Of a DNA stretch of 64,000 nucleotides, positions 9,321-17,840 are shown piece by piece. Each line of letters starts with the position of its first letter. Position 1 is the first letter of the stretch. Made by a program: the position numbers and the translations under genes. The notes beneath the pieces are model-generated. The model was not told where the DNA came from, ran no database searches, and saw nothing but the letters and a program-made list of their open reading frames with translations. The stretch is from CAWVWD01 sp045106825 (GTDB taxonomy: Bacteria; Bacteroidota; Bacteroidia; Chitinophagales; Saprospiraceae). The DNA lies in contig JBGCFH010000215.1 in the NCBI GenBank assembly GCA_045106825.1, forward strand, positions 4,584 to 68,583. Reading direction: 5' to 3'.

Positions 9321-9434
9321 ATTGAGGTTCTATAGTGAAACAGAAAACTAAAAAATCGACTGACTGACGGTTTTATTGCATTTAAAAAATAACTTCGATA
9401 ATTTGAATTAATAAACAAATCAACCATTTTTATA

Positions 9435-10247
9435 ATGAATTTTAAGAATAAAGTTGTTATTATCACAGGTTCAAGCATGGGAATCGGTAAGGCTTTAGCA
9501 AACGATTTTGGACAACGAGGAGCAAAAGTTGTATTAAATGGTCGTAATCCTGAACGGTTAGAAAAAAGACATCAAGAGATGCAAGATTCAGGCTTTGAAA
9601 GTATTGCTATTAGCGGCGATGTATCGAAAGTAGAAGATTGCAAAGCATTGATTAATAATACGATAAAAGCATTTGGTAAAATTGATGTATTGATTAATAA
9701 TGCGGGACTTTCCACCGAAGGAACAGTGGAAGATTTGAGCTTGGAAGTTGTCCAAAAGATAATGGAAGTGAATTATCTTGGAGCTCATTATCTGACACAT
9801 TTAGCCCTTCCGTATTTAAAAAAGACGCATGGAAGTATTCTTTTCTCAGGTAGTAATGCAGGAACGCATGGTTTACCAAAACATTCTGTCTATTCTGCTT
9901 CAAAAATGGCTTTAACCGCTTTGACAGAATCTCTAAGAATCGAATTGCAAGATGATGAGGTACATGTTGGAATTGCTTATATTGGATTTACGGAAAATGA
10001 TCCGAATAAAACAATCTTTGGTATAGATGGTAAAATTATTGCTCAACCAAGTCGCTCTAATTTTAAGACACAAAGCCCTCAAATCGTTGCGAGTCAAATG
10101 ATTAAAATGATTGAAAAAAGAACGTATAAGAAAGTTTTTACACCAATCGGAAAACTCAATACATTTATGGCTCGTTTTGCTCCATTTGTAATTAGAAAAG
10201 TAGTTGGAAATAATTTTAGAGAAACGAAAAAAAATCATAAAAAATGA
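9435..10247 (+). CDS. Short-chain dehydrogenase/reductase (classical SDR)
   Basis: 270 residues with all classical SDR marks: cofactor loop TGSSMGIG (residues 11-18), NNAG, catalytic Ser in ILFSGSNAG, and YSASK with the Tyr-Lys pair. The Arg in LNGRNPERL after strand 2 suggests NADP(H) preference. The C-terminus adds a basic, hydrophobic tail (NTFMARFAPFVIRKVV) that may touch the membrane. This layout is seen in reductases of long-chain ketones, including 3-ketosphinganine reductase-like proteins; the substrate is an inference only. The stop overlaps the start of the next gene by four bases (ATGA), so the two are translationally coupled. Confidence 0.88.
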   Translation: MNFKNKVVIITGSSMGIGKALANDFGQRGAKVVLNGRNPERLEKRHQEMQDSGFESIAISGDVSKVEDCKALINNTIKAFGKIDVLINNAGLSTEGTVEDLSLEVVQKIMEVNYLGAHYLTHLALPYLKKTHGSILFSGSNAGTHGLPKHSVYSASKMALTALTESLRIELQDDEVHVGIAYIGFTENDPNKTIFGIDGKIIAQPSRSNFKTQSPQIVASQMIKMIEKRTYKKVFTPIGKLNTFMARFAPFVIRKVVGNNFRETKKNHKK

Positions 10248-10933
10248 GTCCTGTCGAATATACATTTATAGACATTGGAGGAATCCGAATTGAAGAACCT
10301 GTAACGGCTTTGACTGATTTACTAACGGCAACGGTCTGTTTTATCGCATTTTTTCAATTGCATAAATTAAAAATTGATCATAAGGCATTTTCTTTTTTCA
10401 AATACTATTTTTTATTCATGGCATTGGGAACGACTTGTGCGGCTTTTTTGTCTCATGCTATTTTATATTGGTCAGGATATAATTGGAAAATGTTAGGCTG
10501 GACATTTAGTGCAATTGGTATTTTTCATATTGAAAATAGTGCATTACTATATTTTCAAGAAGAAACCGATTCAAAACGATTGAATTGGCTTTCTTTTGCT
10601 TTTAAGGTTCAGTTAATTGTATTTCTACTCTGTTTGAGTTATACACCGACAAGATTATTTGAAGTCGTTCAAATCAATTCTTCATTAGGAATCGTTGGCA
10701 TAACTTTTCCGCTTTTCGCCTATCTTTTTTTTAAAACAAGAAAGCAAAGTTATAAAAAAATCGTTATTGCTTTTTGTATGAGTATCGTGACAGGTTTGGT
10801 ATTTAATGCAGAAATTACGTTTCATAAATATTTTAACTATCACGATTTTGCACACGTTTTGATGGCGTTTAGTTCTTTCTTATTATTTATGGCAGGTTTA
10901 GAATTAGCTAAAATGCAAAGTCAAAAAACTTAG
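10244..10933 (+). CDS. Seven-helix membrane protein of unknown function
   Basis: 229 residues, with seven hydrophobic segments spread evenly from about residue 22 to the C-terminus. Polar residues that may be functional sit in the membrane region: His in FLSHAILYW, HIENSALLYF and HKYFNYHDFAHVLMA. The last helices with HDFAHV recall ceramidase/PAQR-like seven-TM hydrolases, but the spacing is not good enough to claim that family. It overlaps the preceding SDR gene by four bases, so the two are made together and probably work on the same lipid. Upstream features of the operon are the two SDR genes. Confidence 0.75.
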   Translation: MSPVEYTFIDIGGIRIEEPVTALTDLLTATVCFIAFFQLHKLKIDHKAFSFFKYYFLFMALGTTCAAFLSHAILYWSGYNWKMLGWTFSAIGIFHIENSALLYFQEETDSKRLNWLSFAFKVQLIVFLLCLSYTPTRLFEVVQINSSLGIVGITFPLFAYLFFKTRKQSYKKIVIAFCMSIVTGLVFNAEITFHKYFNYHDFAHVLMAFSSFLLFMAGLELAKMQSQKT

Positions 10934-11296
10934 AAAATTCTATCGTAGAAATAAATTTAAAAAATCATAAAATTCATGATATTCATATTCTCTACAACTT
11001 TATCATTTATATTTGTGCGTGTATTTATACCGTTTGATTTAATTTGTTATTGTGATAAATCATTGTTTATTACAATACATTCAAGTTTTAATTAAATCAA
11101 CCTACGTGTATTCACTAATAATATAATTAAGAATGATAATAAATAGATATAGATTCTTTGTAGTATTTTCATAAAGTTTCGATATGATAAAATGTTTATT
11201 TATTGTTCACCTAATAAATTTAATGGTTCACTAAAGTTTTTTGTGGAAAAATAAAATTAAAGAACCAATTTAATTAATCATTTAAATCATTAAGTA
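10934..11296. other. Intergenic region with a weak promoter-like box
   Basis: 363 AT-rich bases. TATATTTG at 11008-11015 matches the -7 box on the plus strand, but no TTG sits at the right distance upstream. Nothing else is recognised. Confidence 0.35.
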
Positions 11297-12541
11297 ATGG
11301 GCGAAATGGGTAGTTTAGCTTATGCAGGTTACATCGTTCCTTTTGTACTGCTGCTCCCTGTATTGGAGTATTATCTCTCTAAAAAAAAGAAAGTTGATGC
11401 ATACAGCTTTAGCGACACGTTAGTTAATCTTTCTTGTGGTATTTTAGAGCGTACGTTCGATTTTTTCTTTATTGTATTCTTGTATTTTGTATTTGGTTAT
11501 TTATACGATAATGCGTCATTAGTACATCTGGATGCTTGGCTTCCTTTACCGATATTGTGGCTTTTTGCCTTGTTATTCGCTGATTTAGTTGCCTATTGGC
11601 ATCACCGATTAAGTCACGAGATTAACTTTTTTTGGGCAGCACACATTGTGCATCATCAAAGTGAGGAATTAAATGTAACGACTGTTTTTCGGGTTTCAGC
11701 TTTTGCGGTTATTAACCGAACACTGTTCTGGATATGGTTACCGATTGTTGGCTTTTCGCCAATGATTTCTTCAGTTGCTATTATGTTTATTGGTTTATAC
11801 CAATTTGTGTCGCACACTCGACTGATTGATAAATTAGGCATCTTAGAATATATATTGGTGACACCTTCACATCATCGAGTACATCATGCTCGAAATCCTC
11901 AATATCTTGACAAAAACTACGGTCATGTTTTTATTATTTGGGATAAAATGTTTGGTACTTTTGAGCCAGAGGTTGAAGAACCTCAATATGGAATTGTAGA
12001 TGGTTTCGAAAGTTCTAATCCAATTTGGGCGTATTTTTCTTACTGGTTTGATTTATTTAAAAGAGCCAAAAAGACGAAAGATTGGACTAATAAAATAAAA
12101 ATGTTCCTAATGCCACCAGCTTGGATTCCTGACGATCTTGCAGGTTCAGAAGAGGCGAAATATGAATTGGACAAAAAAGGAAACCGAAAAAAGTATAAAC
12201 TTGCTGTGCCTCGACGTTTGCAGGTTTATTTGTCTGTTAATATTATTATTACAATGGTATTATTTACGACTTTACTGTTGGGAAAAAGTTTTCCATTAGT
12301 GACTAAGATTCAGTTGATGAGTTTAGTGCTTATGTCTGTTATTTCCTTTGGTCCATTGTTAGAAAGAAAAAGTTGGGGCGTTCGTTTTGACTTGATTAAG
12401 TTGATTATTTTAGCTATTAATATTCCTATTTTATTATGGAATTATCCATATTCGATACTTTTAATTATTGGAATATTAGCGTTGATTGGTGGCTTAATTT
12501 TCTGGCTACAAACTTTAAAGAAACAGGTTCAGTTTTCTTAA
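11297..12541 (+). CDS. Sterol desaturase/fatty-acid hydroxylase family protein
   Basis: 414 residues. An integral-membrane di-iron oxygenase of the fatty-acid hydroxylase superfamily (PF04116). The histidine boxes are all present: HHRLSHE (about residue 107), HIVHHQS (about 119), a His in SHTR, and HHRVHHAR (about 193). They are followed by NYGHVFIIWDKMFGTFEPE, a well-kept signature after the last box. Hydrophobic helices precede and separate the boxes. After the core there is a C-terminal part of about 150 residues with four more helices, a layout seen in alkylglycerol-monooxygenase-like members. Likely reaction: O2-dependent hydroxylation or desaturation of a lipid. The neighbouring SDR genes fit further oxidation or reduction of the product (inference). 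Confidence 0.88.
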   Translation: MGEMGSLAYAGYIVPFVLLLPVLEYYLSKKKKVDAYSFSDTLVNLSCGILERTFDFFFIVFLYFVFGYLYDNASLVHLDAWLPLPILWLFALLFADLVAYWHHRLSHEINFFWAAHIVHHQSEELNVTTVFRVSAFAVINRTLFWIWLPIVGFSPMISSVAIMFIGLYQFVSHTRLIDKLGILEYILVTPSHHRVHHARNPQYLDKNYGHVFIIWDKMFGTFEPEVEEPQYGIVDGFESSNPIWAYFSYWFDLFKRAKKTKDWTNKIKMFLMPPAWIPDDLAGSEEAKYELDKKGNRKKYKLAVPRRLQVYLSVNIIITMVLFTTLLLGKSFPLVTKIQLMSLVLMSVISFGPLLERKSWGVRFDLIKLIILAINIPILLWNYPYSILLIIGILALIGGLIFWLQTLKKQVQFS

Positions 12542-12615
12542 AATAATATTATCTTGAAGTCCATTTGTTGATATGAATGGACTTTCTGATTTCAATGTGT
12601 TAACACTTTTTCAAA

Positions 12616-12644
12616 TCCTGTCAGATTTTCAAAATTTGACAGGA
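12616..12644. terminator. Hairpin between convergent units
   Basis: TCCTGTCA ... TGACAGGA with an inner ATTTT/AAAAT stem forms a nearly perfect hairpin. It lies 75 bases after the desaturase stop and before the convergent pseudogene. Confidence 0.5.
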
Positions 12645-12724
12645 TAAACACTTCAAATTGGCTTGTCCGATTTTTACAGGAAAACCATTAACAAAGATAT
12701 TATTTTATCATTCCTAAATAATAT

Positions 12725-13937
12725 TTACTGTTTTACAAAAATATTCGTCTTATTATTGATTTTCAAAACATAAACACCAGATTCCAAGAAGGAAATATTG
12801 ATTGAAATCGTATCATTATCAATGTTGTCGTATTTGATATTCTTATAAATAACATTACCAAAAACGTCCAAAACCGTAATATATTCATTCATTTCATCGA
12901 CACCAGAAACCTTAATAAAAGTCATAGCAGGATTTGGAGCGATTTCGAATTGTGGTAGAATAGATTGAATATCAGCGATTACAATTTGGCTATAAGTTAT
13001 CGTTCCGTCAAAATCAGTTTGTTTAAGACGATAGTAATTTTTTCCAATAGAAGGCAAATTATCCATAAACGAATACGTTTGTTTTTCTATCGTATTTCTA
13101 TGACCTTCTACATGTCCAATTACTTCCCAATTTTTTGCAACCAACTTTTCAATAAGAAAAAAGGCATTATTCTGTTCTGACAAAGTTATCCAGTTGAGTG
13201 TAACCAAGTTATCTTTAGATATTGCTTTAAACGATAATAGTTCCACAGGTACATTCACAACTGTTTCTTCAATACTAAAATCCGCAAAAGTACCTCTTCA
13301 TCTCTAAGACTCGTGGAATCATTTAAACTACGATAAATGCCCCATTTTGGGCGAATAAACTCCGCATCTGTTTTCCACATTCGTATATTGTTATCTGAAT
13401 AAGACATTAAGTTGGAGTTATCCGAAATTTTGATAATATCTATTGCATAACTACCTGATTATCCATATGTTACTGTTTCTGTGACTTCTACCCAAACGCC
13501 TTTCATTGGTGTTAAATCAACTTGATGTATTGTAGATTGAGACGTTGTTGCAGCATAGCGAAGTTGTAATTTGTCAGGTGTTCCTTTCCGTGCTGTCAAG
13601 GTGATAGAAGGCATGCTTGACTCTGTTCCGCCGACTGCTTTTAGCTGATGAATATGAGTAAAACTTGCGGAAGATTGAAACCCGGCATCAAGTTTAAATT
13701 TCCAGACATATTCTACCGTTTCGCCCTCGATTCCTTTCAAACTATCAGGCGATTGGTCGTATGTTTTAATTTCATTTCGTTGCCTATTTTAAGGTAATAA
13801 ATGACAAATTGATTTTGAAGTCAACAGGGTTTTTCGATTGTTACTTGTATTTTTCCATTATTAATATTTGATTTAACAAGAGATGGTTTTGAAGAACTAT
13901 TTTCGGTTTTCCAAGAATCATATTGAGAAAATATCAT
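12725..13937 (-). pseudogene. Decayed polysaccharide-lyase-like T9SS cargo gene
   Basis: Reading 5' to 3' on the minus strand, protein-like segments follow each other in changing frames. The order is YDSWKTENSSSKPSLVKS; then, after a break near 13830 and a TAA near 13790, RQRNEIKTYDQSPDSLKG (13720-13780) and VEYVWKFKLDAGFQ...GVWVEVTETVTYG (13459-13720). A TAA codon near 13458 interrupts, then SGSYAIDIIKIS...RPKWGIYRSLNDSTSLRDEEV. A frameshift near 13297 leads to FADFSIEETVVNVPVELLSF and on to a C-terminal T9SS type A domain (FEIAPNPAMTFIKVSG ... SGVYVLKI) ending at 12725. RPKWGIYRS...LRDEEVRFADF is a signature of a heparin-lyase-like secreted family. At least two stops and two frameshifts make it non-functional, but its reading remains clear, so the decay is recent. 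Confidence 0.85.
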
Positions 13938-14043
13938 TTAGTAGCTTTATTATTCACTACGCAAAATAATTGCGTAATCCATTCTCACCTTTGTATTGTC
14001 AACGATTAGGAAACTAATCATTAATTACTAAAACACTAAGACA

Positions 14044-15435
14044 ATGAAAATTACAGGAAAGACATTAATCAAATTAGGATATCAATCAGGAAAATGGTTT
14101 AATCAAGCATTGATTGAAGCGAACGAACAAGCATTGGAAGGAGAAGATTTGAAAAACTATTTGGATTCAGTTGCTCCGCCGCCAGCGATATTTCCGTTTG
14201 AAACACCGATTAATTATTATAAAAATATAGAAGCAGAAACGGAATTAGAGCAAGTCAATGTGAATCAAGTTTTGTGGACGATGGAAGAGTTGATGAAAAC
14301 GCCAACTTTGGTGAATGGTGCGATTATGCCTGATGCTTGTCCGACTGGTGCGAAAGGTCAAATTCCGGTCGGTGCAATCGCTGTGGCGAAAAATGCGATT
14401 CATCCGTCAATGCATTCAGCGGATATTTGTTGTTCTGTTATGGCGACGAATTTTGGTAAAATCAATCCAAAATTAGTGATGGATGCAGCTTTTGGAATTA
14501 CGCACTTCGGTGGTGGCGGACGAGATGAGTTCTGTAAATTACCTGACGATTTAAAAACTCGAATGAAAGCTAATTTCTTTTTAAATAACGATAAAAGTCG
14601 AGGTTTAGCAGCGAAACACTTAGGAACTCAAGGCGATGGAAATCATTTTTTATTCATTGGTATTTCTAAAAAAACTGGTGATACAATGATGGTGACACAT
14701 CATGGAAGCCGAGGTTTAGGTGCGTATTTATACAAAAAAGGAATGGCGGTTGCGGAAGGTTTCCGAAAAGTTTTATCACCAAAAACATTAGCGAAAAATG
14801 CTTGGATTCCTTACGATACAGAAGAGGGAAAAACATATTGGGAAGCCTTGCAAATCATTCGTGATTGGACAAAATTAAATCATACGACTTTACATAATGC
14901 AACTTGTGAAGTCTTGAAAACACAACCGATTGACCGATTTTGGAATGAACATAATTTCGTATTTAAAGACGATGATTTATTTTATCACGCCAAAGGTGCA
15001 ACACCTTTAGATGATAAATTTGTGCCAGATTCTAAAGACGGTTTGCGTTTAATTCCGTTAAATATGAGTGAACCAGTTTTGATTGTTCGAGGAAAAACAA
15101 CAGTGAATAATTTAGGTTTTGCACCACACGGAGCTGGACGAAATACGAGCCGAACAGCTCATATCAGAAGTAAATCTGATAAAACGATTGAGCAAGTTTT
15201 CAAGGAAGAAACTGCTGGTTTAGATGTTCGATTTTTCTCTGGAAACGTGGATATTTCAGAATTACCGAGTGCATACAAAAATGCTCAAAATGTGAAAGAC
15301 CAAATGGAAAAATTTGGTTTAGGAGAAGTTGTCGATGAAATTATGCCTTATGGTTCTATTATGGCAGGAGATTGGCAAAAAGATGCTCCTTGGCGACATA
15401 AAAAACGAAAGAAAAAACTGAAAAAAGATAATTGA
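14044..15435 (+). CDS. rtcB: RtcB-like RNA ligase (divergent clade)
   Basis: 463 residues. RtcB joins RNA 2',3'-cyclic phosphate or 3'-phosphate to 5'-OH ends with GTP and Mn2+. Seen: HSADICCSV (Asp and Cys metal ligands, about residue 124), GTQGDGNHFLFIG (Asn-His), VTHHGSRGLG, and PHGAGRNTSR near residue 365, whose His is the position that carries GMP in studied enzymes. The usual wording GVGFDINCGVR and LGTLGGGNHF is altered (SADICCSV, GTQGDGNHF), so this belongs to a divergent subgroup whose substrate could differ. No archease or RtcA lies beside it. Upstream, 13960-13980 holds a small inverted repeat (TACGCAAAATAATTGCGTA). A hairpin terminator follows directly. Confidence 0.88.
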   Translation: MKITGKTLIKLGYQSGKWFNQALIEANEQALEGEDLKNYLDSVAPPPAIFPFETPINYYKNIEAETELEQVNVNQVLWTMEELMKTPTLVNGAIMPDACPTGAKGQIPVGAIAVAKNAIHPSMHSADICCSVMATNFGKINPKLVMDAAFGITHFGGGGRDEFCKLPDDLKTRMKANFFLNNDKSRGLAAKHLGTQGDGNHFLFIGISKKTGDTMMVTHHGSRGLGAYLYKKGMAVAEGFRKVLSPKTLAKNAWIPYDTEEGKTYWEALQIIRDWTKLNHTTLHNATCEVLKTQPIDRFWNEHNFVFKDDDLFYHAKGATPLDDKFVPDSKDGLRLIPLNMSEPVLIVRGKTTVNNLGFAPHGAGRNTSRTAHIRSKSDKTIEQVFKEETAGLDVRFFSGNVDISELPSAYKNAQNVKDQMEKFGLGEVVDEIMPYGSIMAGDWQKDAPWRHKKRKKKLKKDN

Positions 15436-15477
15436 AAACAAAAAAAGTGACCTCAAAAGAGGTCGCTTTTTTGTTTT
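15436..15477. terminator. Bidirectional terminator
   Basis: AAACAAAAAAAGTGACCT and AGGTCGCTTTTTTGTTT form a hairpin with A-rich and T-rich flanks, starting right after the rtcB stop and serving the convergent gene too. Confidence 0.8.
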
Positions 15478-15487
15478 GAGTGAATAA

Positions 15488-15952
15488 CTATTCCGATAAA
15501 TCAATCATACTTAAATTCATCAAACGTGCTTCTTGGTCAGAGATACTTCCGAATCCTAAAAATCCACCTGCTGATTTCGCTACTTGTTTAGCGAAACTTC
15601 TCCAATTTTTTACTAATTCGGCAGCAAATAAACCATCAATTTTTGCCAAAATAGGATTTAATTCAGCTAATTCATTTTCTAAAGATAAGATACGTTCTTG
15701 ATTACCTTTTTCTCCATCTAATGCCGCTTGTAATGCTTCATCAAAATAAGTATCTGCAATTTCGTAATAATTGAATAACGCCTCGACTCCAGTTTCTTGG
15801 CGATAACCTATTACTTTTTTTGCCCATTCAGTTTCTTGTGCCTCAATCTTGCTATCCGCCGCAGCGATTAAAACTGCAATTAAAGCTGGTGCTTCGTATA
15901 ATCGTTTTGTTTCGCTATCCGTTAAGCCTTTGAATTCTTGAATTTTTAACAT
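15488..15952 (-). CDS. Small helical protein with a TerB-like N-terminal region
   Basis: 154 residues, all-helical by composition, with no signal peptide. The segment LYEAPALIAVLIAAADSKIEAQETEWAKK (about residues 19-47) resembles the first helices of TerB/tellurite-resistance-like domains, where an acidic D-x-K-I-x-x-x-E turn follows a hydrophobic helix. Similarity is partial, so the family is a suggestion. The C-terminus carries a Gly-rich GGFLGFG turn. The gene is convergent with rtcB and shares its terminator. It has its own promoter candidate at 16059-16088, giving a leader of about 100 bases. Confidence 0.75.
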   Translation of the reverse strand: MLKIQEFKGLTDSETKRLYEAPALIAVLIAAADSKIEAQETEWAKKVIGYRQETGVEALFNYYEIADTYFDEALQAALDGEKGNQERILSLENELAELNPILAKIDGLFAAELVKNWRSFAKQVAKSAGGFLGFGSISDQEARLMNLSMIDLSE

Positions 15953-16058
15953 GAAAGTTGTATTAATTAAAATATTAAGTATTAAATATGGTATTTCTTA
16001 TTATTAAAATAATGTTTTATTACTAATAAGAAATTTTTTATTCAACCAAATTTCAACA

Positions 16059-16088
16059 CAAAAATAAGTATTAATTTAGTTGTGTCAA
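16059..16088 (-). promoter_or_regulatory. Promoter of the TerB-like gene (TTG-N19-TATTTTTG)
   Basis: On the minus strand TTG (complement of 16086-16088) is followed after 19 bases by TATTTTTG (complement of 16059-16066). This is the consensus Bacteroidota arrangement, pointing at the gene starting at 15952. Confidence 0.6.
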
Positions 16089-16093
16089 ATGAT

Positions 16094-16124
16094 GTGCAAT
16101 AAATTTCACAATTTGTTACTTTTG
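16094..16124 (+). promoter_or_regulatory. Candidate cupin promoter (GTG-N20-TACTTTTG)
   Basis: TACTTTTG at 16117-16124 fits TAnnTTTG; a GTG in place of TTG sits 20 bases upstream. The transcript would start near 16131, inside the following inverted word repeat, so the cupin leader would fold as a hairpin. Confidence 0.45.
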
Positions 16125-16126
16125 TA

Positions 16127-16262
16127 GCGAGTTACGGGTTGCAAGTCACGGGTTTGACTGTTTTAGCGACAAATAATAAACTTATAAAATTTAAACTATA
16201 TAAATTTATAATCTATCGTCAATTCGTAAAACCCGCAACTCGAAACTCGAAACCCGTAACTC
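16127..16262. repeat. Inverted word repeat CGAGTTACGGGTT
   Basis: The left arm 16127-16155 has GAGTTACGGGTT and a varied second copy AGTCACGGGTTT. The right arm 16228-16262 has AAACCCGCAACTCG, AAACTCG and AAACCCGTAACTC. The arms are complementary and enclose about 70 AT-rich bases, forming a long hairpin in the cupin leader. Confidence 0.75.
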
Positions 16263-16274
16263 AAAACACAAACC

Positions 16275-16631
16275 ATGATAATTAAAGATATAGCAAATAT
16301 TGCGTCATTTATCGCAGGTGATAAAACGATTATAAAAGAAGTGTTACATCCGTCAAATGATACTGTTGATATTCCGTATAGCTTCGCACATGCAACGGTC
16401 GAAGTTGGTGAACAATCATTGCCACATCAGTTGAAAAGCTCGGAAGTCTATTATATTTTGGAAGGAACTGGAGAGGTTTATATTGATGACGAAAAGGAAA
16501 TTATTTCAAAAGGTCAATTAGTTTTGATTCCATCAATGGCAACTCAATGGATTAAAAATATCGGTGATAAACCGTTAGAATTTTTATGCATCGTTCATCC
16601 TTTTTGGAAAGTAGAAGATGAAATTGTTTGA
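16275..16631 (+). CDS. Cupin-domain protein
   Basis: 118 residues making one cupin barrel. Cupin motif 1 is reduced: the usual G-x5-H-x-H-x3,4-E becomes GEQSLPHQLKSSEVYYILEG, with one His and one Glu kept. YYILEGTGEVYIDDEKEIISKGQLVLIPS is the classic strand-turn-strand, and motif 2 ends FLCIVHPFW with a His. A metal site from two His and a Glu is therefore possible. Such small cupins act as isomerases, dioxygenases or sensors; the substrate cannot be told. The gene has a leader with an inverted word repeat and is followed by two small exported-protein genes. Confidence 0.8.
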   Translation: MIIKDIANIASFIAGDKTIIKEVLHPSNDTVDIPYSFAHATVEVGEQSLPHQLKSSEVYYILEGTGEVYIDDEKEIISKGQLVLIPSMATQWIKNIGDKPLEFLCIVHPFWKVEDEIV

Positions 16632-16636
16632 AACGG

Positions 16637-16666
16637 TTGACGGCAGAGGGACGCTTCGCTTGACGG
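16637..16666. repeat. Two TTGACGG words after the cupin gene
   Basis: TTGACGG at 16637-16643 and 16660-16666 with ACGCTTCGC between. The same words (TTGACGG, CGCTTCGCT) form the larger array at 17629-17820, so the two sites share a word set 1 kb apart. Confidence 0.7.
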
Positions 16667-16686
16667 TTTTTAAAAAATAAAATTCT

Positions 16687-17076
16687 ATGATTAAAAAAAT
16701 TATTATATCAATTGGAATAATATTAATGATTATTGGTGGTTATTTTTTTATTAATTATGTAATGATTTCAAATGGATTTAAACATGATGAAATAGCAAAT
16801 AATTTGATTTATAATAAAGAAACTTGGGAAAATGGAACGTACAGACAACGAGGACAAATGTATAATTATCTGTATGACAGTATTGGAATCATTGATAAAT
16901 CTAAAAATGAATTATTACAAATATTAGGAAAGCCTGACAATGAATCGGATTTAATAGATGGAGAGTATCATTCAAAGATTTCTTATATCATTGATAAAGG
17001 TGATTTTTTCACTTATGATATGACCATTTTCTTTGACTCCACTAATCATGCAAATTTTATATTACTCGACGATTAA
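16687..17076 (+). CDS. Small protein with one N-terminal membrane helix
   Basis: 129 residues. The N-terminus MIKKIIISIGIILMIIGGYFFINYVMI is a single membrane anchor with positive residues first, so the rest should lie outside the cytoplasm. The outer part has KSKNELLQILGKPDNESD, the 'LLG-KPD' turn seen in BamE/SmpA-like domains of lipoproteins and small envelope proteins, followed by strands (GEYHSKISYIIDKG, FTYDMTIFFDS). A BamE-like fold is an inference from this short match. It sits 21 bases before a lipoprotein gene, so the two probably form an operon. Confidence 0.7.
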   Translation: MIKKIIISIGIILMIIGGYFFINYVMISNGFKHDEIANNLIYNKETWENGTYRQRGQMYNYLYDSIGIIDKSKNELLQILGKPDNESDLIDGEYHSKISYIIDKGDFFTYDMTIFFDSTNHANFILLDD

Positions 17077-17097
17077 TAAAATCTATAATAACAAACT

Positions 17098-17646
17098 ATG
17101 AATAAATTTAAAATATTGATTTTCAGCTTTTTAGCGATTAGCTTAATTGCTTGTAGCAATGAAACTACAAAAGAACCTTGTTTATACGGCGAACCAACAC
17201 CAATTTTAGAAAAAAATACAGAAGGTGTTTCAGAATACACTTTTGCGTCAAGCGATAGTAGCGGAACAGAGTCTGCTTTACTAACGGATTCCTTATTAAG
17301 TGAAGGACAAATTCGATTTACAATGAATCAATCTGGTTGTAACAAAGTTAAGCAAGTTTTTACGTTTGAGTTACCTCAAAATGATTATTCTACTCAAGCC
17401 GATTCGTTCTTTGTACAACGAGCAGCAGAAGGTTTGATGGTTTTATCACAAAAAAGTTCGACCGCAAGTCAGTCTTTTATTCCAATGTTTGCGGTTGAAT
17501 TAAATGCTTTTGCAGCAGGTGTTACATTAAATAAACCTTTAGCGGTTGATTCTAAAAATGCACCAGGTGTCTTTTTTGTCATTACCAAAATAGCGACACA
17601 AAACGAAGGGATTATTACAGTTGAGTTTTTGACGGTTGACGGTTGA
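17098..17646 (+). CDS. Lipoprotein of unknown function, ending in a word repeat
   Basis: 182 residues with a good lipoprotein signal (FSFLAISLIAC, Cys19). The mature part is rich in Ser/Thr/Glu with strand-like segments and no family I know. The last codons (FLTVDG) and the stop are formed by the TTGACGG heptamer array starting at 17629: the TGA at 17644-17646 is part of the third unit. The end of the protein has thus either been replaced by, or gives way to, the repeat. Because the repeat period is 7, TGA appears in every frame within three units. Confidence 0.72.
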   Translation: MNKFKILIFSFLAISLIACSNETTKEPCLYGEPTPILEKNTEGVSEYTFASSDSSGTESALLTDSLLSEGQIRFTMNQSGCNKVKQVFTFELPQNDYSTQADSFFVQRAAEGLMVLSQKSSTASQSFIPMFAVELNAFAAGVTLNKPLAVDSKNAPGVFFVITKIATQNEGIITVEFLTVDG

Positions 17647-17820
17647 CGGTTGACGGTTGACGGTCGCTTCGCTGACGGACATTCGCTTCGCTCATTTGAC
17701 GGTGGACGAAAAAAAAACGGTTGAATTCGACTTATCGAATTCAACCGTTTTTTTTATATAATACGTTCCGTCAACGAAGCGGCCGTCAAATGAGCATAGC
17801 GAATGTCCGTCCACCGTCAA
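17629..17820. repeat. TTGACGG array with long inverted arms
   Basis: Five exact tandem TTGACGG units run from 17629 to 17663. They are followed by GACGGACATTCGCTTCGCTC and ATTTGACGG (17674-17702), and the near-complement CCGTCAAATGAGCATAGCGA... follows at 17783-17811. A terminator hairpin sits in the middle (17709-17755). The whole forms a nested hairpin between convergent genes. Confidence 0.85.
17709..17755. terminator. Bidirectional terminator inside the TTGACGG array
   Basis: ACGGTTGAATTCGA and TCGAATTCAACCGT pair perfectly around CTTA, with runs of A before and T after. It serves the lipoprotein gene and the convergent htrA. Confidence 0.9.
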
Positions 17821-17840
17821 GCGAGGAACGAGCGACCGTC

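Noticed and set aside
13459..13740. A separate 93-residue gene
   Set aside because: It is the middle part of the lyase-like pseudogene; matching sequence continues before and after it in other frames or past a stop.
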